Positions 1 to 8,501 of a stretch of 14,224 bases of DNA are shown one piece after another. The notes beneath the pieces were generated by a model. It worked only from the letters and a program-made list of their open reading frames with translations, was not told where the DNA came from and did not search any database. Each line of letters opens with the position of its first letter. Positions within the stretch are counted from its first letter, which is position 1. This DNA comes from Legionellaceae bacterium (GTDB lineage: Bacteria > Pseudomonadota > Gammaproteobacteria > Legionellales > Legionellaceae): NCBI GenBank assembly GCA_947470005.1, contig CANISA010000010.1, forward strand, positions 1-14,224, in the 5' to 3' direction. The position numbers and the translations under genes are program-made.

Positions 1-494
1 AGAACAACCACATCAACATACCTAAGACGGTCAGCTAAATAGCCAGCACGACCTGCCAATTTCTCTTGCTCTAATCGGTTAACCAGATCAACTACGTTGA
101 AGAAACGCGCTTTACGACCACCTCTAACGGCTTGACTAGCAATAGCCATACCTAAATGACTTTTTCCTGTTCCAGTGCCCCCAACAAGAACAATATTTCG
201 TTTCTGCTCAATAAAATGACCTTCATATAAATCCCTTACTTGCTCCTCTTTAACCTCCGATTGAGTAAAATCAAACCCATCTAAATCACGAGACACAGGG
301 AACTTAGCGCTCATCATTTGATAATTGATTGAGCGTGTTTTACGATCGGATATCTCCGAACGAGTGAGTTCGCTCAGCAACGATTCTTTCGTTAGTTGAC
401 TGAATCCTGCGCTTTCGCTTAATTCAATAAAAGCATCAGCCATTCCATGCAACTTCAGAGCACGTAAATCACCAATAAGGCTAGTGTATGCCAT
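1..494 (-). CDS. istB: IS21 helper ATPase IstB, 3' part beyond the window edge
   Basis: AAA+ ATPase related to DnaC that assists the IstA transposase in strand transfer and target choice. About 164 codons are visible. The N-terminus begins MAYTSLIGDLRALKLHGMAD, and the helical N-terminal region leads to a Walker A motif GGTGTGKSHL at about residues 105-114 (near positions 153-182). The last visible residues, RYVDVVVL, are the hydrophobic strand that normally leads into the Walker B DE pair, cut by the window edge. The ATG at 492-494 lies just upstream of the istA stop, giving a 14-nt overlap and implying translational coupling. A GAGGAG-like SD sits 7-8 nt upstream of the ATG. No disabling mutation is seen in this part. 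Family assignment is firm; completeness is unknown. Confidence 0.9.
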   Translation of the reverse strand, partial: MAYTSLIGDLRALKLHGMADAFIELSESAGFSQLTKESLLSELTRSEISDRKTRSINYQMMSAKFPVSRDLDGFDFTQSEVKEEQVRDLYEGHFIEQKRNIVLVGGTGTGKSHLGMAIASQAVRGGRKARFFNVVDLVNRLEQEKLAGRAGYLADRLRYVDVVV

Positions 495-1986
495 GTGTTA
501 CTCCTCGTAAGAGCTCATCATAACGGTTGCAATTGTGGAGTGGCTCTTGTTTTAGTTTCAAATAATCCGGCGTTACGATCGTAATGGGTGGCGGGGTAGG
601 ATGGAGGCGACCGAGCACATTAAGTATGTAATCGGCGCTGATGACTTGCTCCGTTAAAGCCAGCTCACAAGCCACATTAACCGCGTCTAAGCCGTGCTGT
701 GAGATAGAGAGTAGAATGGCAACGCATTGTTTATCACCGCCCTTCTTTTTCATCAATGACTCACGAATTTTTTGCAGCCCGTGAGGCAAGACCCACTCAT
801 AAAAAGGTGCGCCATTGCGTAAGGCACCCGGTTTACGTTCAAGTAACGGAAGGTAATGCCATGGGCTAAACATCGTTTTATTACTTCCAAATTGACGCGC
901 ATGCTCACCAATGACTCGGTCTTTTACCGTGATAATAATTTTTCTCGCATAGGCCCTCAAGTTAACCGTGTGATGCGCATAACAACATTCCACGCTGTAT
1001 CGGTTGCGATCAAAAGTAACCAAGCACGTAGAGCTCACCTTACAACAGCGTTGTAAGTAACCGTCGAATAGTGGTACCAATGGACGTAGTGCAGCACGTT
1101 CCTCTTGTTCGAAAACTTGCATGATTGTGCACTCTTTTTTTTCGGGGTGCGGGCGTTTACTCGCGAGTTCTAAACAGCGCGTCAGTAAGTAAGCATTGAG
1201 GCTTTCCAGGTCAACAAACTTTAATCTGGGCACAAACAGCCATTCACGCATATTCCCAACCTGATTTTCTACCTGACCTTTTTCCCATCCGGCTGCCGGC
1301 GTGCAAGCGGTTGGTTCAACTAAATAGTGGCTTAACATCTGAGTAAAACGTTGATTGAATTTACGCTCCTTACCAGTGAATACCGTATCGACTGCCGTTT
1401 TCATGTTGTCATAAATGCCTCGCAATGGAATACCATTAAAAAATGAAAAAGCTTCGGCATGCGCATCGAACAGCATATCTTGTGTTTCTCGCGGGTAAGC
1501 AATAATGAATGATAAGCGACTGTAACATAGGCGAAAATGAGCCACCTTTACTGTGTGCATTGCGCCACCCAGCTCAACAGTTTCTTGGCTCCAGTCAAAT
1601 TGATAGGCTTCACCTGGAGCAAAATACAAGGGAACGAATGCAGCAGACACCTTGCCCGCCAGGAGTTGCCATTGTTTTACAAAACGCTGTACGCTGTCAT
1701 AAGCCCCTGTATAGCCCGTGGCCTCAAGACGTTCATGCAGCCGACGAGCACTACAACGCTGGGCTTTCGGTAGTTTATGATCCTCTTCGAGCCAGACAGT
1801 AAGTTGTTTTTTATAATCCTCTAATTTGGGGGCTACTTGTACACTACGTTCATATTCCTTCGCTGTTTTATCCTCACGTAATGCCTTTCTGATGGTGTTC
1901 CTCGACAAACCAAGTTCCCTGGTGATCTGCTTGATCGATTCACCCTTGACGTGATACCGAATCCGAATCTTTGCGATAGTTTCCAC
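481..1986 (-). CDS. istA: IS21 transposase IstA
   Basis: DDE-type transposase of the IS21 family, 501 aa, within the usual size for IstA. Residues 1-40 form a helix-turn-helix (KQITRELGLSRNTIRKAL) for binding the IS ends. The RNase-H-like catalytic core carries D131 (YQFDWSQ), D193 (GIYDNMKTAVD) and E240 (GWEKGQVENQVG), the expected DDE arrangement. The C-terminal part is the beta-barrel-like domain typical of Mu/IS21 enzymes. The start is GTG (complement of 1984-1986), preceded by a G-rich SD-like GGGGGG. An alternative downstream start would remove part of the HTH. The frame is intact, so the element may be mobile if the unseen right end and istB are sound. Confidence 0.93.
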   Translation of the reverse strand: METIAKIRIRYHVKGESIKQITRELGLSRNTIRKALREDKTAKEYERSVQVAPKLEDYKKQLTVWLEEDHKLPKAQRCSARRLHERLEATGYTGAYDSVQRFVKQWQLLAGKVSAAFVPLYFAPGEAYQFDWSQETVELGGAMHTVKVAHFRLCYSRLSFIIAYPRETQDMLFDAHAEAFSFFNGIPLRGIYDNMKTAVDTVFTGKERKFNQRFTQMLSHYLVEPTACTPAAGWEKGQVENQVGNMREWLFVPRLKFVDLESLNAYLLTRCLELASKRPHPEKKECTIMQVFEQEERAALRPLVPLFDGYLQRCCKVSSTCLVTFDRNRYSVECCYAHHTVNLRAYARKIIITVKDRVIGEHARQFGSNKTMFSPWHYLPLLERKPGALRNGAPFYEWVLPHGLQKIRESLMKKKGGDKQCVAILLSISQHGLDAVNVACELALTEQVISADYILNVLGRLHPTPPPITIVTPDYLKLKQEPLHNCNRYDELLRGVTHGIH

Positions 1987-2004
1987 TATTAACCCCCCTG
2001 TTCT

Positions 2005-2022
2005 CCGCTGAAGACCCAGCGG
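2005..2022. repeat. Inverted repeat in the istA leader
   Basis: CCGCTG (2005-2010) and CAGCGG (2017-2022) are perfect 6-bp arms around the 6-nt loop AAGACC. The hairpin lies 19 bp upstream of the istA start codon, inside the IS end. It could act in the istA mRNA leader, for example by limiting transposase synthesis from outside transcription, or be part of the transposase binding region. Only the symmetry is seen; the role is inference. Confidence 0.5.
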
Positions 2023-2042
2023 TTATGTTAGCACCTCAGAGG

Positions 2043-2090
2043 GGGGTCAATTTTGGACGCTGTTTTGCCCCCTAAAGGGGTCATTTTTGC
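2043..2090. repeat. IS21 terminal direct repeats (transposase binding sites)
   Basis: Two 14-bp direct repeats, GGGGTCAATTTTGG (2043-2056) and GGGGTCATTTTTGC (2077-2090), match at 12 of 14 positions and are spaced 34 bp apart start to start. IS21-family ends characteristically carry several such repeats that bind IstA. Between them lies CCCCTAAAGGGG (2069-2080), a palindrome with 5-bp arms that overlaps the outer repeat. Confidence 0.7.
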
Positions 2091-2103
2091 ATGCTGATTA
2101 ACA

Positions 2104-2400
2104 GCTCACGGTAATCTGACGTTTGAGCAGTCGCTCGATCTGAGATCAAGAACCTTAAGCCTGATTAAGAACCCGAGTGAATGCAAAGCGTTCTTTAAAG
2201 CATCGAAAAATTATGGACTGCTTGCGGAGGGAAAATTGTCTGCGCAGATGATGCTGCTTGCGGGCTGGGCGGCGAAGATCGTGAGCTTCGGTCACTGGGG
2301 CGACGCCAGAATCAAGTATGCAACGGAAAAACTTGAGCAGATCGATCTGGTTGATGCGTTTTCAAAAATGAGTGCTGCCCGAAATGTTAATCCTGGGTGA
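2104..2400 (+). pseudogene. C-terminal remnant of an unknown gene cut by the IS21 element
   Basis: A plus-strand frame is open from the IS boundary for 98 codons to TGA at 2398-2400. The translated piece includes TFEQSLDLRSRTLSLIK, then FFKASKNYGLLAEGKLSAQM, then GWAAKIVSFGHWGDARIKYA, and ends AARNVNPG. The composition is protein-like: mixed amphipathic helices, regular codon use and no internal stop. There is no start with an SD, so I read it as the 3' end of a gene whose 5' part lay where the IS now sits or beyond it. It overlaps the lpoA 3' end by 14 nt, tail to tail. I do not recognise the family. In many gammaproteobacteria yraN follows lpoA, on the lpoA strand; this is not yraN because it is on the opposite strand. 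Confidence 0.6.
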
Positions 2401-4180
2401 TTGGCTGAGGCACCCCTTGTTTAAATTGCCCGAAGGCAAGAATGCGGACAATTTGCTGGTTGGCGCTCAAATACAACACGCCACTCTTCTCGTTGATGGC
2501 TGGGAAGAGCAGTAATTGGTTGAGCTGCGTACTGAGTGCGTAGCTATCCATGCCCAGCGCGTAGAGGCGATTGTAGCTGTTAAATTGCTCCGGCCAATTT
2601 TTGTTACCTAATTGATGCGAAAAGACCCAGGGCATGTCACAGAAGATGATGCCGTTGAGATCGCGGTCTTTCATGGCATTTGCGCTGCCGCCATAGACGC
2701 TTGATGTGGCGTAAATGGGCACATCGCCGGCGTAATAGTAGTTGAGCAACGGCCTGATTTGACGTGCGGTTGAGGGGTAAGCCAACAAGAAGATAAAATC
2801 GAAGTCTTGGCGTCGTCGAGGGGTTGTTTCAATGGCGCGCCCCAGCAATTGTTTGACCTGTTTTTCGCGCGACTCACTCGCATCAATGTGTAAAAGCCCG
2901 CGCACGGCTTGATTCATATCCCCATGGGGCTGATAACGTAGTGCATCAACCACTTGTCCACCCAGCCCGCTCCATTGCTCAGTAAAGGCTTGGCTCACTT
3001 CATCACCCCATAGCCCTTCTGGGGCGATGATTAAAGCGCGCGCGAACCCATTTTTTCGAGCTTTGGCGGCAACTTGGCGGGCCTCCAGGGTTGGTGACAG
3101 GCCAAATTGATAGGCATTGGCTGTGAGGGGCGTGTGGACGTCGTTGAGCAGCAGCGTGGGGACGGGGTGTCCTACATTGGCGACGATGGCGGTGTCTGAT
3201 TTGGTCAATGGCCCAACGACGTATTCAGCGCCGTCTATGATGGCTTGTTCATAGAGTCGAGCAACTGCTCCTAAATTGGTGTCGTAAAATCTAATTTTTA
3301 TGAGTGATCGAGCCCCACTGGCTTCATAGGCCGCTAAAAAGCCCTCTTTAATGGCGGCGCCCGGACCGGCCAATACACCGGTGAGTGGCAGTAACAAGGC
3401 GATTTGTCGAGGAGGGGTGTATAATTGGTTGCGCATCTCATCCAGTGACGCGGGCAAGAGGGTGTTGCCTGGGTGATCAGGGTGTGCGCCTTGCCAAAGC
3501 TCCAGCTGGGTGAGCATGGTGTGTGGGTGATCATTATATTTGCGTGAAATACGGGCAAGCTGCATCCAGCCTTGTAAGAGGGAGCCATCGGGTGCTTCCA
3601 ACGCCTCCGTGTCTAATTCTTCGATGGGGAGACTGGTTAGTGATAACCACAGGGCACGGCGATTATTTGATCGCGATGCATTATCGGGCAAGAGATGTTC
3701 TAATTTAATGCGCTCCGTGACTGATTCGGCAGGGTTTCCGAGTGACTGGTAGGCTTGTGCTAACAGATCGTGAAATTGAGCCTGGTAGTAGATAGGCAAC
3801 TGATTAATATCATGAACGGTCGCCAGTTGAGCGAGGACGGAGCGGGGTTGTTCACGCAAAAGATCGATTTTGGCGAGCAATACCTTTTTTTCATCCATTG
3901 CCTCTCCTGATAAGGGAGACATTTGTGTTAAAATGATCCGGCCTTGTTGCCACTCGGCGTCTTGAATGAAGCGACCTGCAGCCATCAGTAGAAGGGCTTG
4001 TTGTTCCTCACCGATTTGTTTTTTAGCTAAAGCGAGGTATGCCGTGGCGGGCATGGTGTAGGGGCTGGTGAGTGGTTGATTTACGTGCAGACGGCTTTCT
4101 GTCACGGTGGTGCAGTTTGTCAAAAGACCAACACATGCCACGAGCGACAGGCGTATTAAACAATGAAGGCTTGACCACAT
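2387..4180 (-). CDS. lpoA: LpoA, outer-membrane lipoprotein activator of penicillin-binding protein 1A
   Basis: Lipoprotein that reaches from the outer membrane through the periplasm and activates the peptidoglycan synthase PBP1A. I choose ATG at 4180 (597 aa). The frame extends upstream to a TTG at 4240, but that start overlaps rsmI and lacks a signal-like N-terminus. From 4180 the protein starts MWSSLHCLIRLSLVACVG, then LLTNC, a signal peptide with cysteine 23 as the lipidation site. Thr at +2 fits outer-membrane sorting. Asn at -1 of the lipobox is unusual. Residues about 30-245 are a helical TPR-like domain. From about 259 (QIALLLPLTGVLAGPGAAI) begins the LppC domain with a periplasmic-binding-protein fold. 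E. coli LpoA is somewhat longer (678 aa). The divergent arrangement with rsmI is the same as in E. coli (yraM/yraL). Confidence 0.9.
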   Translation of the reverse strand: MWSSLHCLIRLSLVACVGLLTNCTTVTESRLHVNQPLTSPYTMPATAYLALAKKQIGEEQQALLLMAAGRFIQDAEWQQGRIILTQMSPLSGEAMDEKKVLLAKIDLLREQPRSVLAQLATVHDINQLPIYYQAQFHDLLAQAYQSLGNPAESVTERIKLEHLLPDNASRSNNRRALWLSLTSLPIEELDTEALEAPDGSLLQGWMQLARISRKYNDHPHTMLTQLELWQGAHPDHPGNTLLPASLDEMRNQLYTPPRQIALLLPLTGVLAGPGAAIKEGFLAAYEASGARSLIKIRFYDTNLGAVARLYEQAIIDGAEYVVGPLTKSDTAIVANVGHPVPTLLLNDVHTPLTANAYQFGLSPTLEARQVAAKARKNGFARALIIAPEGLWGDEVSQAFTEQWSGLGGQVVDALRYQPHGDMNQAVRGLLHIDASESREKQVKQLLGRAIETTPRRRQDFDFIFLLAYPSTARQIRPLLNYYYAGDVPIYATSSVYGGSANAMKDRDLNGIIFCDMPWVFSHQLGNKNWPEQFNSYNRLYALGMDSYALSTQLNQLLLFPAINEKSGVLYLSANQQIVRILAFGQFKQGVPQPITQD

Positions 4181-4221
4181 GACTGCATACCTAAAAACAG
4201 AAGAACGCAACAGGATAAACC

Positions 4222-5082
4222 ATGATGCCCTCAGCGACAAGTACTCCCGGCACGCTTTACGTGATAGCCACGCCCATAGGCAATCGCGATGACATTAGTT
4301 TTCGTGCGCTGCGCACCTTGCAATCGGTGGATTTTATTTTGGCAGAAGACACGAGGCATTCGTCACCTTTGCTCACTCTTTTAGGTGTAAAGAAGCCACT
4401 CCTGGCCCTGCATGCTCACAATGAAGCGACTCAAAGCGAGCCGCTGATTAAGCGGCTGCAAGCCGGTGAAACGTGCGCGTTGATCAGCGACGCGGGGACG
4501 CCGTTGATCAGTGATCCGGGTTACCCCTTGGTCAAGCTGGCTCGTGAAAAAGGGATCCCCGTGGTTCCCATCCCGGGAGCTTGTGCGTTGATCACGGCGT
4601 TATCAGCGGCTGGAGTGCCCTGTGAGGTGTTTACGTTTGCGGGTTTTTTGCCGACGAAACAGGCTGCTCGACGTCAAAAATTGGCTTTTTTTTCAACGCT
4701 GGATCACACGGTGGTTTTTTATGAATCCACCCATCGAATTGTTGCCTGTATTGAGGACATTGCGCATGTTTTTGGCGACGCATGTGAGCTTGTTCTTGCT
4801 AAAGAGCTAACGAAAACGTTTGAGCGCTTTGTGACGGGCACACCGCGGCAGCTGAATGCGTGGTTGTCCGAGGAGAGAGGCCATGAAAAAGGGGAGTTTG
4901 TGTTGATTCTTCCTGCGCGTGCCCTGCCGCCGGCAGAAACAAGTCCCGAACATTGCTTAGCCGTATTGCTCGCAGAATTGCCGTTGAAGCAGGCCGTTAA
5001 ATTGGCTGCAGAACTCACGGGAATCAACAAAAACGAGCTTTATACGCTGGCATTGCACCAACAGAAGGAGAAGAATGGATGA
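4222..5082 (+). CDS. rsmI: 16S rRNA (cytidine-1402-2'-O)-methyltransferase RsmI
   Basis: SAM-dependent methyltransferase that 2'-O-methylates C1402 in the decoding centre of 16S rRNA. Length is 286 aa, the same as E. coli RsmI (YraL). Tetrapyrrole-methylase-fold motifs are all present: LYVIATPIGNRDDIS at 12-26, AEDTRH at 41-46, and SDAGTPLISDPG at 89-100. PGACALITALSAAG and GFLPTK follow in mid-protein. The C-terminus has the helical region typical of RsmI. The start ATG at 4222 follows AGGA with close spacing; a second ATG at 4225 is equally possible. The stop overlaps the next gene by 4 nt, and the gene is first in the rsmI-astacin-pepN-aroE run. It is divergent from lpoA with about 41 bp between start codons. 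Confidence 0.96.
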   Translation: MMPSATSTPGTLYVIATPIGNRDDISFRALRTLQSVDFILAEDTRHSSPLLTLLGVKKPLLALHAHNEATQSEPLIKRLQAGETCALISDAGTPLISDPGYPLVKLAREKGIPVVPIPGACALITALSAAGVPCEVFTFAGFLPTKQAARRQKLAFFSTLDHTVVFYESTHRIVACIEDIAHVFGDACELVLAKELTKTFERFVTGTPRQLNAWLSEERGHEKGEFVLILPARALPPAETSPEHCLAVLLAELPLKQAVKLAAELTGINKNELYTLALHQQKEKNG

Positions 5083-5888
5083 TGAATCGATGGGTTATGA
5101 GTATGCTGATTATGGCACTTAGTGTTGTTCAATCAACGACCAGGGCCGAAGCGCTGGGTCAGATGACAGTGCTTCACCCGATACTTGGACAACACGTGGT
5201 GACGTACGAGGCGGTGGATGGGTATGCCGTCGTCGAGGGAGATATTCTGTTAACGACACTGAAGCGGACGCCGAACGTCATGCAAGCTGCGGTGGTGAAG
5301 CTCGAGACTCGCCGTTGGCCTGAAGGTGTGGTGCCTTATGAGCTGGATGAGCGACTGCCTTCGTTTAATAAATTGGCCGTGTTGGCAGCCATCGATCGTT
5401 GGCAACGCAGCACCAACGTTGTTTTTGTAGAATTGACCTCGGCGAATCGTTATGCCTACCCGGATTATGTTGCTTTTGTGCCGGAGAGTGCCAGGCTCTG
5501 TGCCTCTTATGTTGGGCGAAAAGGCGGACGGCAAGTTATGCAATTATCACCACGGTGCGATACCATGATCGCAGCGCATGAAATAGGACACGTGCTTGGG
5601 TTGTGGCATGAACAATCACGCCTTGATAGGGATGCTTATGTTCGTATTTTGTGGGAGAACATCGAGGAGCGGTCTCAATATAATTTTGAGCAACATTTGA
5701 CAGATGAGCTTGATCATGGCGATTATGATTATCAATCGGTGATGCATTATTCGGCGTATGCTTTTTCAAAAAATGGCGAACCAACGATTGTACCGCTTAT
5801 CGCCGGGGCTGTGATTGGACAACGCAATGATCTCAGTCCACTCGATAAAGCCGCTGTAAATGCCATGTATCCAGGACCGATTCATTAA
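5079..5888 (+). CDS. Secreted astacin-family (M12A) zinc metalloprotease, LegP-like
   Basis: Zinc endopeptidase of 269 aa. The N-terminus MMNRWVMSMLIMALSVVQST is a signal peptide, with likely cleavage after AEA near residue 25, so it should be exported. Residues about 27-80 look like a short propeptide. The catalytic domain holds the full astacin signature HEIGHVLGLWHEQSRLDRD at 167-185, with zinc ligands H167, H171, H177 and catalytic E168. The Met-turn is SVMHYSAY (M222) with the zinc-side Tyr224. C141 and C160 may form a disulfide. There are no extra C-terminal domains. The SD AAGGAG (5065-5070) is 8 nt from the ATG, and ATGA overlaps the rsmI stop. Legionella pneumophila has an astacin (LegP) reported as a Dot/Icm substrate; whether this protein is secreted that way or by Sec plus type II export is inference, and the signal peptide favours the latter. 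Confidence 0.9.
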   Translation: MMNRWVMSMLIMALSVVQSTTRAEALGQMTVLHPILGQHVVTYEAVDGYAVVEGDILLTTLKRTPNVMQAAVVKLETRRWPEGVVPYELDERLPSFNKLAVLAAIDRWQRSTNVVFVELTSANRYAYPDYVAFVPESARLCASYVGRKGGRQVMQLSPRCDTMIAAHEIGHVLGLWHEQSRLDRDAYVRILWENIEERSQYNFEQHLTDELDHGDYDYQSVMHYSAYAFSKNGEPTIVPLIAGAVIGQRNDLSPLDKAAVNAMYPGPIH

Positions 5889-5914
5889 AATAGACCACAT
5901 CAGGAGTTATTGTC

Positions 5915-8500
5915 ATGCAAAATGAGACCACCTATCTAAATGCTTATCAGCCACCGGTGTTTGGCGTGAAAACCGTTTTTCTGGATGTTGATTTACATGA
6001 CGACCATGCTTTAATTAAAAATCGCATGCAGTTGATCCGCCAACACCCAGGCGTTTTACGCTTGAATGGAGATGAATTGACGTTGGTTAGCATTCACGTG
6101 AATGATGAGCCCTTGAAAGACAGTGAATATCATCTTGATGGGGATGATTTAATCATCAAGACCCCGCCAGATGCATTTATATTGACCGTTGCGACCCGAA
6201 TAAACCCACAAGACAACACGGCATTGTCCGGACTATACCGCTCCAAAGACTTGTTTTGCACGCAATGCGAAGCGGAAGGGTTCCGTCGCATCACGTTCTT
6301 TCCGGATAGACCCGACGTGCTGGCTATTTACACGACGCGCATCACGGCAGATAAGGCGCGCTACCCGGTGTTGCTTTCGAATGGAAATTGGATGGACGCA
6401 GGGGATGCTCCAGGCGGGCGGCATTGGGTCGAGTGGCATGACCCGTTTAAAAAGCCATCCTATCTCTTTGCGTTGGTTGCCGGAACGTTGGCGTGTGTGG
6501 CGGATCAATTCGTGACATGCTCGGGTCGCACGGTTGATTTACGTATTTATGTTGAGCCTGGGAATGAGGACAAATGCACGCATGCGATGAACTCGCTCAA
6601 AAAAGCGATGAGGTGGGATGAGGAGCAGTATGGCCGTGAGTATGATTTGGATCTGTTCATGATTGTGGCAGTCAGTGATTTCAACATGGGGGCGATGGAA
6701 AATAAAGGCCTCAATGTGTTTAATGCGAAGTACATTTTAGCGCGCCCAGACACCGCGACCGATCAAGATTATGCGGATATTGAAGGGGTGGTGGCGCATG
6801 AATATTTTCATAATTGGACGGGAAATCGCGTTACGTGTCGTGATTGGTTTCAGTTAAGTTTAAAAGAAGGCTTGACGGTTTTTCGTGACCAAGAGTTTTC
6901 ACGTGATATGAATTCGCGAGATGTGAATCGGATTCAGGACGTTAAAACCTTGCGACAGGTTCAATACCCGGAAGATGCGGGTCGGATGGCACATCCCGTT
7001 AGGCCAGCGGCGTATCAAGAGATCAATAATTTTTACACCGCAACGATTTATAACAAAGGTGCCGAAGTGATTCGCATGCAGGAAACGTTGCTGGGGAAAG
7101 CAGGGTTTCGGCAGGGAATGGATCTTTATTTTGAACGTCATGATGGCCAAGCCGTGACCATTGATGACTTTGTTGCCGCCATGAGTGATGCGAACGCCAT
7201 GGATTTGACGCAGTTTATGCGATGGTACAACCAAGCGGGGACGCCGTGTGTCACCTTGGTGAGCCAACAGTATCATGACGGGCGGTTAACCTTGTCATTT
7301 ACGCAATCGTGCCCGCTCACGCCGGATGGTGAGGAGAAAAAGCCGTTTGTCATTCCGATTCGTCTCTCCTTGTTTAATGCGCAGGGTGCGCCTATGCCTG
7401 TGGCGACGCCGGTGCTGGTGCTGAACCAATCAACTCAATCGTTTGAGTTAGAGGGATTAGCCGAAAAACCGCTGGTGTCGTTGCTGCATGATTTTTCCGC
7501 ACCCATTGTGCTGGAGCGCGAGGCGAGTCAAGACGAGTGGCTTGCCTTGCTTCGCTTTGAATCGAATGGATTTTTAAAGTGGGACGCCGCACAACGTCTG
7601 AGTCAGGGCGTGTTAACGGCGTGTTACCATGGCGCGCGCGATACATGGCAGGTTGATTCAGCGTTGTTGAATGCTTATCGAGACCTGTTGTGTGATGAAA
7701 CATTGGATGATGCATTACGTGCAGAGTTACTGATGCCGCCCGGTTTTGAAGCGCTAGCCGGGGTATTACCCGAGGTGGATGTGGGGCATCTGGAAGACGT
7801 GCGTGATTTTTTCCGAGAGACGCTCGCGAAAGCGCTGTGGAGCGATGCACACACACTGTATAAGCGACTGTGGAAGGAAGAGGATCATGCCATGAACGGT
7901 CGCGCGTACGGCCGTCGTAGGCTGCGTCAGGTGTGTTTGTGGCTGATGATGAAATCGGGCCATGAGGACGCGTTAGGTTTATGTGAGCAGCAATTTGCCG
8001 TGGCACGCACCATGACGGATCAAATCGGAAGTTTTGCATTGCTCGTCAATGCGGCGAGCGAGTCGGTGCGCTCGTCGGCGATCGAACGTTTTTATCATCA
8101 ATGGAAAGCGGACGACTTGGTGCTGGATAAATGGTTTGCTTTGCAGGCCATGAATGACGAGCCAGGTGCGCTCGCGCGGGTGAATACCCTGCTGACGCAC
8201 CCGGCCTTTCATCTTAAAAATCCAAACAAAGTGCGGGCAGTCATTGGCGCATTTTGCCAAGGAAATCCACGGCATTTTCATGCGGCCGACGGAAGTGGTT
8301 ATGCGTTTTTAGCAGACAAGTTGCTGGAGATGGATGGCATTAACCCGCAAGTGGCTGCGCGATTAGCCACGCCGTTTACGCGTTGGCAACGTGTGGATCA
8401 AGGCCGTCAGGCGTTGATTTTACAGCAATTGGAACGATTAGCGTTGGCGGATTTATCGCGCGATCTTCGTGAGTTGGTGAGCAAAAGTTTGGTGAAATAA
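5915..8500 (+). CDS. pepN: Aminopeptidase N (M1 family)
   Basis: Zinc aminopeptidase that trims N-terminal residues from peptides in the cytoplasm, 861 aa against 870 in E. coli PepN. No signal peptide. The exopeptidase motif GAMEN is at 259-263, and the zinc site HEYFH is at 295-299 (H295, E296, H299) with the third ligand E318 in LKEGLTVF. These lie two residues before the E. coli positions. The tyrosine that stabilises the transition state should be the Y of NFYTATIYNKGAEVI. The N-terminal beta domain, catalytic domain, small beta domain and C-terminal helical DUF3458-type region are all represented. ATG at 5915 follows AGGAG (5902-5906) by 8 nt. It lies 26 bp after the astacin gene and 1 bp before aroE, so it is probably co-transcribed with both. 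Confidence 0.97.
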   Translation: MQNETTYLNAYQPPVFGVKTVFLDVDLHDDHALIKNRMQLIRQHPGVLRLNGDELTLVSIHVNDEPLKDSEYHLDGDDLIIKTPPDAFILTVATRINPQDNTALSGLYRSKDLFCTQCEAEGFRRITFFPDRPDVLAIYTTRITADKARYPVLLSNGNWMDAGDAPGGRHWVEWHDPFKKPSYLFALVAGTLACVADQFVTCSGRTVDLRIYVEPGNEDKCTHAMNSLKKAMRWDEEQYGREYDLDLFMIVAVSDFNMGAMENKGLNVFNAKYILARPDTATDQDYADIEGVVAHEYFHNWTGNRVTCRDWFQLSLKEGLTVFRDQEFSRDMNSRDVNRIQDVKTLRQVQYPEDAGRMAHPVRPAAYQEINNFYTATIYNKGAEVIRMQETLLGKAGFRQGMDLYFERHDGQAVTIDDFVAAMSDANAMDLTQFMRWYNQAGTPCVTLVSQQYHDGRLTLSFTQSCPLTPDGEEKKPFVIPIRLSLFNAQGAPMPVATPVLVLNQSTQSFELEGLAEKPLVSLLHDFSAPIVLEREASQDEWLALLRFESNGFLKWDAAQRLSQGVLTACYHGARDTWQVDSALLNAYRDLLCDETLDDALRAELLMPPGFEALAGVLPEVDVGHLEDVRDFFRETLAKALWSDAHTLYKRLWKEEDHAMNGRAYGRRRLRQVCLWLMMKSGHEDALGLCEQQFAVARTMTDQIGSFALLVNAASESVRSSAIERFYHQWKADDLVLDKWFALQAMNDEPGALARVNTLLTHPAFHLKNPNKVRAVIGAFCQGNPRHFHAADGSGYAFLADKLLEMDGINPQVAARLATPFTRWQRVDQGRQALILQQLERLALADLSRDLRELVSKSLVK

Positions 8501-8501
8501 G

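Larger units (their letters stand above)
1..2103 (-). mobile_element. IS21-family insertion sequence, partial (one end plus istA and 5' part of istB)
   Basis: Seen: a transposase gene (istA) followed with a 14-nt overlap by an AAA+ helper gene (istB), the standard IS21 arrangement, both read on the minus strand. Read from 2103 leftward, the element begins TGTTAATCAGCATGC, and the 5'-TG matches the TG...CA ends of the IS21 family. Two imperfect direct repeats follow the tip, as is usual for IS21 ends. The far end and the target duplication lie outside the window, so length and completeness cannot be judged. The boundary at 2103 is supported independently: an unrelated plus-strand reading frame is open right up to it and meets a stop at 2095-2097 inside the element. 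Confidence 0.9.

Noticed and set aside
2387..4240. Longer LpoA starting at TTG 4240
   Set aside because: It would overlap the rsmI start and put 20 extra residues before a signal peptide that begins properly at ATG 4180.
7392..8039. 215-codon minus-strand open frame inside pepN
   Set aside because: It is antisense to a conserved part of pepN, has no SD and its translation is low-complexity Arg/His/Pro-rich with no recognisable domain. It is explained by codon bias on the coding strand.
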